A DNA stretch of 64,000 bases from Hymenobacter armeniacus (GTDB taxonomy: Bacteria > Bacteroidota > Bacteroidia > Cytophagales > Hymenobacteraceae), in the NCBI RefSeq assembly GCF_014699055.1, contig NZ_JACXAC010000004.1, positions 124,001 through 188,000 on the forward strand. Reading direction: 5' to 3'. Positions 16,871-24,741 of this stretch are shown one piece after another (position 1 is the stretch's first letter; every line of letters starts with the position of its first letter). The translations under genes were made by a program, and so were the position numbers. The notes beneath the pieces were generated by a model. That model was not told the origin of the DNA. It made no database searches and saw only the letters and a list, made by a program, of their open reading frames with translations.

Positions 16871-18184
16871 TTATACCAGGTGCCCGTACAGGTCAAAGTC
16901 CGACGCCGAATCAATCTTCACGTTGGCGAAATCTCCCAGGCGTACGAAGGTGTTTTTCTCCACCGGCACCAGCACTTCGTTGTCCACTTCGGGCGAGTCG
17001 AACTCGGTGCGGCCCACGAAATGGCCGCTTTCCTTACGGTCGAAGAGCACCTTATAGGTCTGGCCCACGCGGGCTTCGTTCAGTTCCATCGAAATGCCTT
17101 GCTGCAGCTCCATGATGGCGTCGGCGCGCTCCTGCTTCACTTCGGCCGGCACGTCGTCTACCAGGGTGTGCGAGTGCGTGTTTTCCTCGTGCGAGTACGT
17201 GAAGATGCCCAGGCGCTCGAAGCGCGTCTGCTCCACAAAATCATACATCTCCTGGAAGTCCCGTTCGGTTTCGCCGGGGTGGCCCGAAATGAGCGTGGTG
17301 CGCAGGGCAATGCCCGGCACGCGCTGCCGAATGGTGTCCACCAGCTCCACGGTGCGGCGCTTGGTGATGCCGCGGCGCATGGCTTTCAGCATGTTGTCGG
17401 AGCCGTGCTGCAAAGGCATGTCGAGGTACTTGCAGATGTTTTCGCGCTCGGCCATCACGTCCAGCGCCTCCAGCGGGAACTGCGAGGGGTAGGCGTACTG
17501 CAGGCGAATCCACTCGATGCCGTTCACGTCGGAGAGGTGGCGGAGCAGGTCGGCCAGCTTGCGCTCGCCGTAGGCCTGCAGGCCGTAGTAGGTCAGGTCC
17601 TGGGCAATGAGAATGAGCTCTTTGGTGCCCATGCCGGCCAGGCGCTTGGCTTCTTTCACCAGGTCCTCGATGGGCCGGTCCACGTGCTTGCCGCGCATCA
17701 GCGGAATGGCGCAGAACGAGCAGGGGCGGTTGCAGCCCTCCGCAATTTTGAAATAGGCGTAGTGTTTGGGCGTGGTGATGAGGCGTTCGCCGATGAGCTC
17801 GTGCTTGTAGTCGGCGTTCAGCACCTTCAGCATCTGGGGCAGCTCCAGGGTGCCGAAATAGGCGTCTACCTGCGGGATTTCCACTTCCAGCTCGTCCTTG
17901 TAGCGCTGCGAGAGGCAGCCCGTCACGTAGAGCTTTTCGAGGCGGCCGGCTTCCTTCTCATCGGCGTAGCGCAGAATGGTGTCGATGCTTTCCTGCTTGG
18001 CGTTGTCGATGAAGCCGCAGGTGTTGATGATGACGATGTTGGCGTCGGATTTCTCGGCCTCGTGCGTCACGTCAAAGTCGTTGGCTTGCAGCTGGCCCAT
18101 CAGCACTTCGCTGTCCACCACGTTTTTGGAGCAGCCCAGGGTGATGACGTTTACTTTATTGGTGGTTTGATTTCTAACCTTCAT
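16871..18184 (-). CDS. rimO: Ribosomal protein S12 methylthiotransferase RimO
   Basis: A 437-residue enzyme that adds a methylthio group to the conserved Asp of ribosomal protein S12. The N-terminal UPF0004 domain has Cys18, Cys56 and Cys90 for the auxiliary cluster. The radical-SAM motif is C151-x3-C155-x2-C158 (GCNRPCSFC). A C-terminal TRAM domain starts near EARVGQTYKVLFDRK. GCSKNVVDSE and YLDMPLQHGSDNML distinguish it from MiaB. The start MKVRNQTTNK is normal for the phylum. Confidence 0.96.
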   Translation of the reverse strand: MKVRNQTTNKVNVITLGCSKNVVDSEVLMGQLQANDFDVTHEAEKSDANIVIINTCGFIDNAKQESIDTILRYADEKEAGRLEKLYVTGCLSQRYKDELEVEIPQVDAYFGTLELPQMLKVLNADYKHELIGERLITTPKHYAYFKIAEGCNRPCSFCAIPLMRGKHVDRPIEDLVKEAKRLAGMGTKELILIAQDLTYYGLQAYGERKLADLLRHLSDVNGIEWIRLQYAYPSQFPLEALDVMAERENICKYLDMPLQHGSDNMLKAMRRGITKRRTVELVDTIRQRVPGIALRTTLISGHPGETERDFQEMYDFVEQTRFERLGIFTYSHEENTHSHTLVDDVPAEVKQERADAIMELQQGISMELNEARVGQTYKVLFDRKESGHFVGRTEFDSPEVDNEVLVPVEKNTFVRLGDFANVKIDSASDFDLYGHLV

Positions 18185-18308
18185 GAATCACGGTTTTATC
18201 GAAACGCACGCCCCAAAGGCGGTTTTCGTAGGAGTAGCGTTCAGCCGATGCAAGCTGAAATAAGGCCTGATATAAAATGTGCCGGGGTGGGCAGTGTGGT
18301 TGCGACTA

Positions 18309-18316
18309 CAAAATTA
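18309..18316 (-). promoter_or_regulatory. Candidate -7 box upstream of rimO
   Basis: The minus strand reads TAATTTTG, matching TAnnTTTG, 125 bp upstream of the rimO ATG and overlapping the end of the acyltransferase gene. No clear -33 box. Confidence 0.3.
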
Positions 18317-19474
18317 CGACGTAGCCAGTCCCCGTCCGCCAGTCAGCACCGCATACACCCCTGGCACCGCCCAGCGCAGCAGTGCCCCCACGCCCACGCT
18401 CACGATGATGACCAGTAGCGGCAGCAGCAAATACGTGAGCACGTGCAGGTGGGGCAGCGGCCGGCCGTAGCGCAACACGAGTTCGGTGGCATAGTTCACA
18501 AAGGGCACGTGCAGCACGTAAATCATAAACGAAAAGCCCGTGAGCCAGCGGAACCAGCCACGCGCCATGCACCCGCGCACCAGCCCGTTCAGCCCGAACC
18601 AGGCCACGAGCATGCCGCTGATTTCGCCCACGCGGTGCAGCGCCAGCATGGTGAGCGCCACCGGCAGCGAAAACGGCGGCCCCACGTGGAAAGCCAGCCA
18701 GGTTTTCAGGGCCGCCGAGCCCAGCCACAGCCCGCCCAGCAGCCAAAGGCGCACCCACCGGGGGCGCGTCAGCACATCTTGGTTGCGCACGGCCAGCCAC
18801 ACGCCCAGCCCAAAAAACAGCAGCCCGTCGCCCTCCACCAGCGGCAGCGGCACCATGAAAAACCACAGCAGCGCCGCCACGCTGAAGTAAATGGCGGGCC
18901 GCCGCACTATGGCCGTGCGCAGCCACGGGTACGCCAGGTTGCACACCAGCAGGCTGCGCAAAAACCACAGCTGAAACGGCACCGGCACCAGCAGCCAGCG
19001 TTGCACCAGCTCGCCCACCGAGTACTGGCTCAGCAGCTGCCGGGGCCAGAAGGGGCTGATTTCGGCATCGACGACGGCCTGCTTGGTGACGGGGAATTGC
19101 TCCAATACCCACAGCACGCCCAGCCATATCAGGCTCCAGAGCAGAAAGGGCAGGCCCAGCGTGCGCAGCCGGCGCTTCACGCGCTGGGCGTGGGGTGCCG
19201 TGCCCTCGTGCCGCGCAAACAGGTAGCCCGAGATGGCAAACAGGATGGGAATGCGGAAGCGCAGCACGCCATTGGCCAGAAAATACTGCAGCCAAGTGCC
19301 CGCCGACAGCGGCTCCTGCACCGGCGTGAACGGCTGCAGGTAGCGCGGGTGCAGGTTGTAGGCGTGCACGTAAATGAGCAGCACCATGGCCATCAGCGAC
19401 CAAAACCGCAGCTTCTGGCTCAGAAACGGGTCGAGAGGCGTGCGCGTAGCGGGCGTGGGGAGAGAAGGCGGCAT
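18314..19474 (-). CDS. Acyltransferase 3 family membrane protein
   Basis: A 386-residue protein with about ten membrane segments and the acyltransferase-3 layout. RFWSLMAMVLLIYVHAYNL near the N-terminus carries the conserved His of the first helix, and RFRIPILFAISGYLFARH and a C-terminal GFSFMIYVLHVPF follow. Such enzymes move acetyl or other acyl groups to surface sugars. The target is unknown. ATG at 19474 is chosen; the frame stays open upstream through a family A repeat and should not be extended. Confidence 0.88.
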   Translation of the reverse strand: MPPSLPTPATRTPLDPFLSQKLRFWSLMAMVLLIYVHAYNLHPRYLQPFTPVQEPLSAGTWLQYFLANGVLRFRIPILFAISGYLFARHEGTAPHAQRVKRRLRTLGLPFLLWSLIWLGVLWVLEQFPVTKQAVVDAEISPFWPRQLLSQYSVGELVQRWLLVPVPFQLWFLRSLLVCNLAYPWLRTAIVRRPAIYFSVAALLWFFMVPLPLVEGDGLLFFGLGVWLAVRNQDVLTRPRWVRLWLLGGLWLGSAALKTWLAFHVGPPFSLPVALTMLALHRVGEISGMLVAWFGLNGLVRGCMARGWFRWLTGFSFMIYVLHVPFVNYATELVLRYGRPLPHLHVLTYLLLPLLVIIVSVGVGALLRWAVPGVYAVLTGGRGLATS

Positions 19475-19538
19475 ACCGGAGCAGATGCAAAAAAGCGGGG
19501 AACGGTTGTCGTCAACCATTCCCCGCCTAGCTAAACGG

Positions 19539-19624
19539 TGTAGAGACGCGACACTTCGCGTCTCCTCGTTGAACGTTTCGCTCAAATAGCGCGAACGCCG
19601 AGACGCGAAGTATCGCGTCTCTAC
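19539..19624. repeat. Double-hairpin inverted repeat, family A copy 2
   Basis: Left arm 19539-19564 and right arm 19600-19624 are inverted copies starting GTAGAGACGCG, with one difference. Each arm folds as GAGACGCGA/TCGCGTCTC. It lies 10 bp after the pheS stop. Confidence 0.9.
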
Positions 19625-19633
19625 CTCGTCCAA

Positions 19634-20683
19634 CTACAACGCCTCAAACTGCCGCAGGAAGCGCATGTCATTCTCCGTAAACAGGCGCAGGTCCTTTATC
19701 TGGTACTTGAGCATGGCAATGCGCTCGATGCCCATGCCCCAAGCGTAGCCGGAGTATTTCTCAGAATCAATCTTGGCGTTTTCGAGCACGGCGGGGTCCA
19801 CCATGCCGCAGCCACCAATCTCGACCCAGCCCGAGTACTTGCAGATGTTGCAGCCCGCCCCTTTGCAAATCAGGCAGGTGATGTCAATTTCGGCGCTGGG
19901 CTCGGTGAAGGGGAAGAAGCTGGGCCGGAAGCGGATGTTGATGTCTTGCCCAAACAGCTCCTGCACGAAGTAGTACACCGTCTGCTTGAGGTCGGCGAAG
20001 CTCACGCCTTCGTCAATGAAAATGCCTTCCACCTGGTGGAACATCATGTGCGCCCGGGCCGAAATGGCCTCGTTGCGGAACACGCGGCCCGGCATCACCC
20101 GCCGAATGGGCAGGGGCTCGGTTTCCATCACGCGCACCTGCACGGTGCTGGTGTGGGTGCGCAGCAGGTAGGGCTGGGTGCCGGGCTCGCTGCCCACGGG
20201 CGGGGCCACGAAAAACGTGTCCTGCATGTCGCGCGCCGGGTGGTTCTCGGGGAAGTTGAGGGCGGTGAAGTTGTGCCAGTCGTCTTCAATTTCGGGCCCC
20301 TCGGCCACGGCGAAGCCGATGCGGGCAAACACGCGCAGCATTTCTTCGCGCACCAGGCTCAGCGGATGGCGGGTGCCCAGGGCGTTGGGCACCACGGGCA
20401 GGGTATAGTCGAAATCGGGGTTGGCAGGAGCATTGTCGGCGGCGGCTTCGGCGGCTTGCTGGGCCTCGTCGAAGCGGGCCTGGGCCTGCTGCTTGAGGGC
20501 GTTGAGCTGCTGGCCCACGGCGCGCTTCTCCTCGTTGGGCACGGTCTTGAGCTGGTCGAACAAGTCGGCCAGCCGGCCCTTGCGGCCGAGGTAGCTGATG
20601 CGAAATGCATCGAGTTCGGCGGGATTATTCAGTTCGGCCTTCGTAATTTCGGCCGTAAGAGCGGCAATGGATTCCTGCATCAT
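19634..20683 (-). CDS. pheS: Phenylalanine--tRNA ligase alpha subunit
   Basis: A 349-residue class II aminoacyl-tRNA synthetase subunit. An N-terminal coiled coil covers residues about 1-85 and the catalytic core follows: motif 1 region HPLSLVREEMLRVF, motif 2 with GRVFRNEAISARAHMMFHQVEG, and motif 3 with GYAWGMGIERIAMLKY. FRPSFFPFTEPSAEI lies between. A Cys cluster CLICKGAGCNICKYSGW (about residues 279-295) replaces the usual E.C..C..C.W-like loop of the family. Two adjacent ATGs (20683, 20680) are possible; a promoter box ends 6 bp upstream. Confidence 0.97.
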   Translation of the reverse strand: MMQESIAALTAEITKAELNNPAELDAFRISYLGRKGRLADLFDQLKTVPNEEKRAVGQQLNALKQQAQARFDEAQQAAEAAADNAPANPDFDYTLPVVPNALGTRHPLSLVREEMLRVFARIGFAVAEGPEIEDDWHNFTALNFPENHPARDMQDTFFVAPPVGSEPGTQPYLLRTHTSTVQVRVMETEPLPIRRVMPGRVFRNEAISARAHMMFHQVEGIFIDEGVSFADLKQTVYYFVQELFGQDINIRFRPSFFPFTEPSAEIDITCLICKGAGCNICKYSGWVEIGGCGMVDPAVLENAKIDSEKYSGYAWGMGIERIAMLKYQIKDLRLFTENDMRFLRQFEAL

Positions 20684-20689
20684 AGGCCG

Positions 20690-20722
20690 CAAAGTTACGG
20701 CAAGGGCCCGGCCCTCGCCGAA
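20690..20722 (-). promoter_or_regulatory. Candidate pheS promoter, near-leaderless
   Basis: The minus strand reads TAACTTTG at 20697-20690, a perfect -7 box, with TTCG 21 bp upstream as a weak -33. The -7 box ends 6 bases from the ATG, so the transcript would carry almost no leader. Confidence 0.5.
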
Positions 20723-20782
20723 CGATTCACGAACACATTCAGTTACCCCGGTTCCGTATCCACCTACCCTAAAGCCTTTGTC

Positions 20783-21442
20783 ATGAAACGTGCGCTATTT
20801 TTTCTGTTCGTATTCGGCGGATTAGCTTCCACCGCCTCGGCCCAGAGCGGCTGGGATACCCCCGCCGCCGGCTGGGACACGCCCAAGAAGGCCCCCGCCA
20901 AGAAATCCACCAAAGCGCCGGCTGCCGCCGCTGCTGGCCAGAAAGCCACGCAAAACGGCGGCGCAGCCGCAGCCCCCGCCACCGAAGCAGCGCCCGCGCC
21001 TGAGGCCGCCGCTGCTGCCCCCGCGGCCGCCGACGACAAAGGCTTTGGCGCTGCCGCCGGGGGCTCGTCTTCCAGCAGCGCCAACATTGGCCAAGGCATT
21101 TCGGTGGCGCCCGGCGCTCCGGTGATGATGCGCGGCGGCCGGCACGTGATGCAGGACGACGCCATTGCCGCCCGCGAGCGTCGCCTCAACCGCAAGCCGC
21201 GCCGCGAGAAGCCCTGGCCGCCGCGCCCCGTCGACGCTGCCCCGGCTCCGGTAGCCACCCCCGCAGCCGCTGCCGCCCCTGCTCCCGAGCCGGCTGCTCC
21301 GGCCGCTGATGCCATGGCTGGCACGGGCGCCACGGCCGCCAAAGGTGGCAGCGCCGCGGCCGAAAAGCCCAAAACGGCCACTAAGGCGCCTGCCAAGGCC
21401 CTTGTACCCAAGAAAAAAGCGCCCGAGCCCCTTGGCTGGTAG
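20783..21442 (+). CDS. Small secreted Ala/Pro/Lys-rich protein, APGMPV family member 1
   Basis: A 219-residue protein with a signal peptide (ALFFLFVFGGLASTASAQ). Two short WDTP repeats follow (SGWDTPAAGWDTPKK), then long Ala/Pro/Lys low-complexity stretches. The ordered-looking centre reads IGQGISVAPGAPVMMRGGRHV at about residues 107-127, which is this gene's form of the APGMPV motif shared with the next three genes. A basic segment RERRLNRKPRREK follows. No known domain is recognised. It is divergent from pheS and ends before its own terminator. Confidence 0.6.
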   Translation: MKRALFFLFVFGGLASTASAQSGWDTPAAGWDTPKKAPAKKSTKAPAAAAAGQKATQNGGAAAAPATEAAPAPEAAAAAPAAADDKGFGAAAGGSSSSSANIGQGISVAPGAPVMMRGGRHVMQDDAIAARERRLNRKPRREKPWPPRPVDAAPAPVATPAAAAAPAPEPAAPAADAMAGTGATAAKGGSAAAEKPKTATKAPAKALVPKKKAPEPLGW

Positions 21443-21475
21443 GCGAGCATAATTCCTTCGCATAAAGCAAGCCCG

Positions 21476-21520
21476 CGGCCCGGTTGCTCTTCTCAGGTGA
21501 GGGGAGCAGCCGGGCCGTTT
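21476..21520 (+). terminator. Terminator of secreted-family gene 1
   Basis: CGGCCCGGTTGCTC (21476-21489) pairs with GAGCAGCCGGGCCG (21504-21517), then TTT. Confidence 0.7.
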
Positions 21521-21590
21521 GCCGTGAATGCGGGCATAAGTTTTGGGCCCGGCCGACCGGGGCAGCGGCTTACGCGTATGCCACAGGCAC

Positions 21591-21630
21591 CCCAACGAGC
21601 CCGCCTCTTGCTGAGCGCGGGCTCGTTGGG
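21591..21630 (+). other. Perfect 14-bp stem upstream of secreted-family gene 2
   Basis: CCCAACGAGCCCGC (21591-21604) pairs perfectly with 21617-21630, loop 12, ending 35 bp before the ATG at 21665. It may be a second terminator or a 5'-leader hairpin. Confidence 0.6.
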
Positions 21631-21664
21631 TGGTTCTTTCTTTTCACCCGTTCACCACCCGCTT

Positions 21665-22054
21665 ATGTACCGCATTCTAATTTCTGGCCTGCTGGCGCTG
21701 GCTGCCATCTCCGAAGCCGCTGCCCAAGCCGCCCCGGCCGCCAAAACCACCACTGCCACCCGCCAATCGGCCGCTCGGCCGGCTCCCAGAGCCGCCTCGG
21801 CCGCGCGCACCGCCACCACCAAGCGCGCGGGCACCGCCAACACCACGGCTGCCCCCGCTGCGGGCGGCCGCAACGACATCGGGCCCGGCGGCAATGGCGC
21901 GGTGGGCTCCACTGAGAGCGCCGACGGCAAGGGCCAGAGCGTGTACGCGGCCCCGGGCATGCCCGTGAACGTGGACAACCCCAAAAAAGTGGGCAGCTAC
22001 AACGGCCCCGCGCCGGCCCGCACCAAAAGCCGCACCACGCTCACCCCGCGATAA
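21665..22054 (+). CDS. Small secreted basic protein, APGMPV family member 2
   Basis: A 129-residue protein with a signal peptide (ILISGLLALAAISEAAAQ) and a strongly basic Ala/Thr/Arg-rich mature part. The motif region reads GQSVYAAPGMPVNVDNPKKV (about residues 93-112), followed by a short tail with PAPARTKSRTTLTPR. It resembles gene 3 in length, motif and tail (TTLTPR versus TTLGN). No known domain is seen. It has its own strong terminator. Confidence 0.6.
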   Translation: MYRILISGLLALAAISEAAAQAAPAAKTTTATRQSAARPAPRAASAARTATTKRAGTANTTAAPAAGGRNDIGPGGNGAVGSTESADGKGQSVYAAPGMPVNVDNPKKVGSYNGPAPARTKSRTTLTPR

Positions 22055-22078
22055 AAGGCGGGAGTTGGTCGGGACAAT

Positions 22079-22121
22079 GGCCCGGATGGTAGGCGTTTGC
22101 GCACCATCCGGGCCTTTTTTT
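22079..22121 (+). terminator. Terminator of secreted-family gene 2
   Basis: GGCCCGGATGGT (22079-22090) pairs with ACCATCCGGGCC (22103-22114), followed by seven T. Confidence 0.85.
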
Positions 22122-22222
22122 GCGCGCTGCCGAGCGAGCAGAGAAAGTTGGCACGCCTTTGGAATATGTCCATTCAACAACGGTAACCAACTTTTCCTCT
22201 TCACATTCTTAGCCCTTCAGCC

Positions 22223-22633
22223 ATGCTTCGTTCGTTCCTCACCCTTGCCCTGTCGATGTTCCTGCTGGCTGAAGCCAGTGCCCAAACCGCTCCGGTGGCC
22301 TCGACCAAAAAGACGGCCCGCGCCACCAAGGTAGCCGCCCGCAAAGCCGCCAAAGCCCGCCGCGTCGCCGTGAAGTCGGCCCCCGCCGCTCCCCTTAACG
22401 ACGGCTGGCCCCCCATCGAAAACAACACCCAAACCGCCGTGGCCTCGAACGACGGCTGGGGCTCGCCCGAATCGGTGATGGCCAGCAGCCCTTCGCGCGG
22501 CGAAATCGATAACCAGAACATTTCGGCCGCGCCCGGCATGCCCGTGCACGTGCGCACCAGCAACGGCCTGACGCCCTACAGCGTGCGCCCGCCCCGCAAG
22601 CCCGCCGCCACCCAAACCACGCTCGGCAACTAA
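22223..22633 (+). CDS. Small secreted basic protein, APGMPV family member 3
   Basis: A 136-residue protein with a signal peptide (LTLALSMFLLAEASAQ). A Lys/Arg/Ala-rich stretch (STKKTARATKVAARKAAKAR) follows, then two NDGW segments (LNDGWPP and SNDGWGSPES) that recall the WDTP repeats of gene 1. The motif reads NQNISAAPGMPVHVRTSNGL (about residues 98-117). The tail has RPPRKPAATQTTLGN. Calculated charge would be clearly positive by eye. Function unknown. Confidence 0.6.
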   Translation: MLRSFLTLALSMFLLAEASAQTAPVASTKKTARATKVAARKAAKARRVAVKSAPAAPLNDGWPPIENNTQTAVASNDGWGSPESVMASSPSRGEIDNQNISAAPGMPVHVRTSNGLTPYSVRPPRKPAATQTTLGN

Positions 22634-22644
22634 TACTGCCCGCT

Positions 22645-22679
22645 CAGCCGGCCCGGATTATTCCCCGGGCCGGCTGTTT
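22645..22679 (+). terminator. Terminator of secreted-family gene 3
   Basis: CAGCCGGCCCGG (22645-22656) pairs with CCGGGCCGGCTG (22665-22676), then TTT. Confidence 0.8.
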
Positions 22680-22821
22680 GGCTTCGCTGGAACCGGCTTC
22701 CGCTCAGCGCCACCATCCACTTCGGTCGGTTGTGCGTATGAACGGGAGCCGGTTGGCTTTCGGCCCGATTTCGGCAGGGCCGCTCCACTGGTTTTTCTTT
22801 GTCCCCCTAACTTCTATTTCC

Positions 22822-23202
22822 ATGTTTCGCTACTTTTTCGCTTCGCTGGTGCTGCTGGCCATTGCCGCCACCGATGCCTCGGCCCAAACGGGCAACCGCG
22901 GCAAAAAAATCGCCCCGTACTCCTCGCGCGGTCCGCGCAAGGTGAAGACGGCCGTCAAAATCAACCCCCACACCGGCAAGCCCTACGGCGCCGGCGTGCC
23001 CGAAGACATTCGCAACGGCTCGATGTACCTGGCCCCGGCCACGCCCATGCGCCGGCAGGTGGGCTACACCGCCAACGGCGGCTACAACGACAACCGCACG
23101 CCCCGCCCGCGCTACGCCAAGCCCTCCAACAGCTCCTTGAGCCGCGACAGCAACCTGCCCGTCGCACCGGCCAAAACCAAGGTGAAGGCCAAGCGCAAAT
23201 AA
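22822..23202 (+). CDS. Small secreted basic protein, APGMPV family member 4
   Basis: A 126-residue protein with a signal peptide (FFASLVLLAIAATDASAQ). The mature part is rich in Arg, Lys, Pro, Tyr and Asn. The family motif is degenerate here (RNGSMYLAPATPMRRQVGY, about residues 66-84) but sits in the same relative place. It also has PYSSRGPRKVKTAVK, recalling PYSVRPPRKPAAT of gene 3. It ends KVKAKRK. The function is unknown. Confidence 0.6.
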   Translation: MFRYFFASLVLLAIAATDASAQTGNRGKKIAPYSSRGPRKVKTAVKINPHTGKPYGAGVPEDIRNGSMYLAPATPMRRQVGYTANGGYNDNRTPRPRYAKPSNSSLSRDSNLPVAPAKTKVKAKRK

Positions 23203-23232
23203 GCTGGCCCGAATGGCTGGCGCTAATGACCT

Positions 23233-23275
23233 AAAAAAGAACGGTCCGGCTGAACACAGCCGGACCGTTCTTTTT
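23233..23275. terminator. Bidirectional terminator between convergent genes
   Basis: GAACGGTCCGGCTG (23239-23252) pairs with CAGCCGGACCGTTC (23257-23270), with A-run and T-run on the two sides. Stops are at 23202 and 23290. Confidence 0.88.
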
Positions 23276-23289
23276 GGTGAAGGAGGTGA

Positions 23290-24534
23290 CTAATCCTGCC
23301 CGACGGCTTCGTAGTAGAGCGTGCTGCAGTTTTCGGGGCGCAGCACTTCCTGCGCGGCGGTGCGCACGCTGGCCACCGTCACGGCCTGAATGCGGCCGCT
23401 TTCTTCGTTCACCAAGTTGGCATCGCCCTGCAGCTTGCTGTAGGCCAGGTTGAGGGCGCGGTTCAGCAGGTCAATTTCGCCGAAAACCAAGCTACTTTCG
23501 GCCTGGTTTTTCACTTTTTCCAGTTCCTGGGCGTTCACGTCTTCGGCCAGGAATTCGGCCACTACTTCTTCCACGGCCGCGTCGGCGGTTTTGAGGTCCA
23601 CGCCCGCGTTTAGCTTGCCGCTGATGACGAGCAGGCCGGGGTCGAGGGAGCCGGTGAGGGAGGCCGAAATGTTATTGAACAGGGCCTTTTCTTTCACCAG
23701 GCGCTGGTGCAGGCGGGCCGATTTGCCGTGGCCGAGCATGTCGCTCAGCAGGTCGACGGAATTGTAGCGGGCGTCGCTGCGGGCCGGCATGTGGTAGGCT
23801 TTGTAGAGCGCCGAGAGCGGCACGGGGGCCTGGGCCGTGAGGTGGCGGGCTTCCTGCTGCGGGGGCTCCTGCGGCAGCTGGCGCTGGTAGGCCGGCCCGC
23901 CCGGGATGGGCCCAAACCACTTTTCGGCCAGGCGGCGCACCTCGGCGGCGCTGGCCGCGCCGGCCACCACCAGCACGGCGTTTTGGGGCGCGTAGTGCTT
24001 TTGGAAAAAGCCGCGCACGTCGTCCATTACGGCGTTTTCGATGTGCGAAATCTCCTTGCCGATGGTGTTCCACTGGTAGGGGTGGGTATGGTAGGCCAGG
24101 GGCTTAAGCTTGAGCCACACGTCGCCGTAGGGCTGGTTGAGGTAGCTCTGCTTGAATTCTTCCACCACCACTTTGCGCTGCACCTCCAGGCCGTTTTCGG
24201 AAAAAGCCAGGTTCAGCATCCGGTCGCTTTCCAGCCAAAAGCCGGTTTCGAGGTTGGCCGCCGGCAGCGAGAGGTAGTAGTTGGTGACGTCGCTGGAAGT
24301 GAAGGCGTTGTTTTCGCCGCCCACGCGCTGCAGCGGCTCGTCGTAGCTCGGAATGTTCACCGAGCCGGAAAACATGAGGTGTTCAAACAAGTGCGCAAAG
24401 CCCGTATGGCCGGGGTCTTCGTCGCGCGAGCCCACGTCGTACATCACGTTGAGCACGGCCATGGGGGTAGAAAAATCTTCGTGCACGATGCAGCGAAGGC
24501 CGTTATCGAGGGTGAATTCCTGGAAATGAATCAT
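23290..24534 (-). CDS. M16 family zinc peptidase
   Basis: A 414-residue protein with the inverted zinc motif HxxEH at H48-L-F-E51-H52 and the third ligand probably Glu125 or Glu126 (VVVEEF), the expected spacing. The N-terminal FTLDNGLRCIVHEDFSTP and ENNAFTSSDVTNYYLSLP are family signatures, and a second M16 domain fills the C-terminal half. It has no signal peptide. Many Bacteroidota carry a second, inactive partner gene next to it; none is present here. Confidence 0.93.
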   Translation of the reverse strand: MIHFQEFTLDNGLRCIVHEDFSTPMAVLNVMYDVGSRDEDPGHTGFAHLFEHLMFSGSVNIPSYDEPLQRVGGENNAFTSSDVTNYYLSLPAANLETGFWLESDRMLNLAFSENGLEVQRKVVVEEFKQSYLNQPYGDVWLKLKPLAYHTHPYQWNTIGKEISHIENAVMDDVRGFFQKHYAPQNAVLVVAGAASAAEVRRLAEKWFGPIPGGPAYQRQLPQEPPQQEARHLTAQAPVPLSALYKAYHMPARSDARYNSVDLLSDMLGHGKSARLHQRLVKEKALFNNISASLTGSLDPGLLVISGKLNAGVDLKTADAAVEEVVAEFLAEDVNAQELEKVKNQAESSLVFGEIDLLNRALNLAYSKLQGDANLVNEESGRIQAVTVASVRTAAQEVLRPENCSTLYYEAVGQD

Positions 24535-24562
24535 TGAAAAATCAGGCGCAATACAAGTGGAG

Positions 24563-24570
24563 CAAACTTA
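24563..24570 (-). promoter_or_regulatory. Candidate -7 box of the M16 peptidase gene
   Basis: The minus strand reads TAAGTTTG (fits TAnnTTTG), 28 bp upstream of the ATG at 24534. A TTTTTG lies only 13 bp further upstream, shorter than usual. Confidence 0.45.
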
Positions 24571-24741
24571 ACAGTCCCATTGGCAAAAAGGTCTACGGAA
24601 AAACTGGGCAGTGGGCCTGCTGTCTGCCATTATCAAGCCGTGAGCATCGGCCAGCCCCTCTCAACACGGGCGCGGTCCCGCCTGTTGCGTCCTGTTTTAT
24701 GAAGGAAAGAGCTAGCGGTTGCGCATGCCGGCAGTGGGCGC

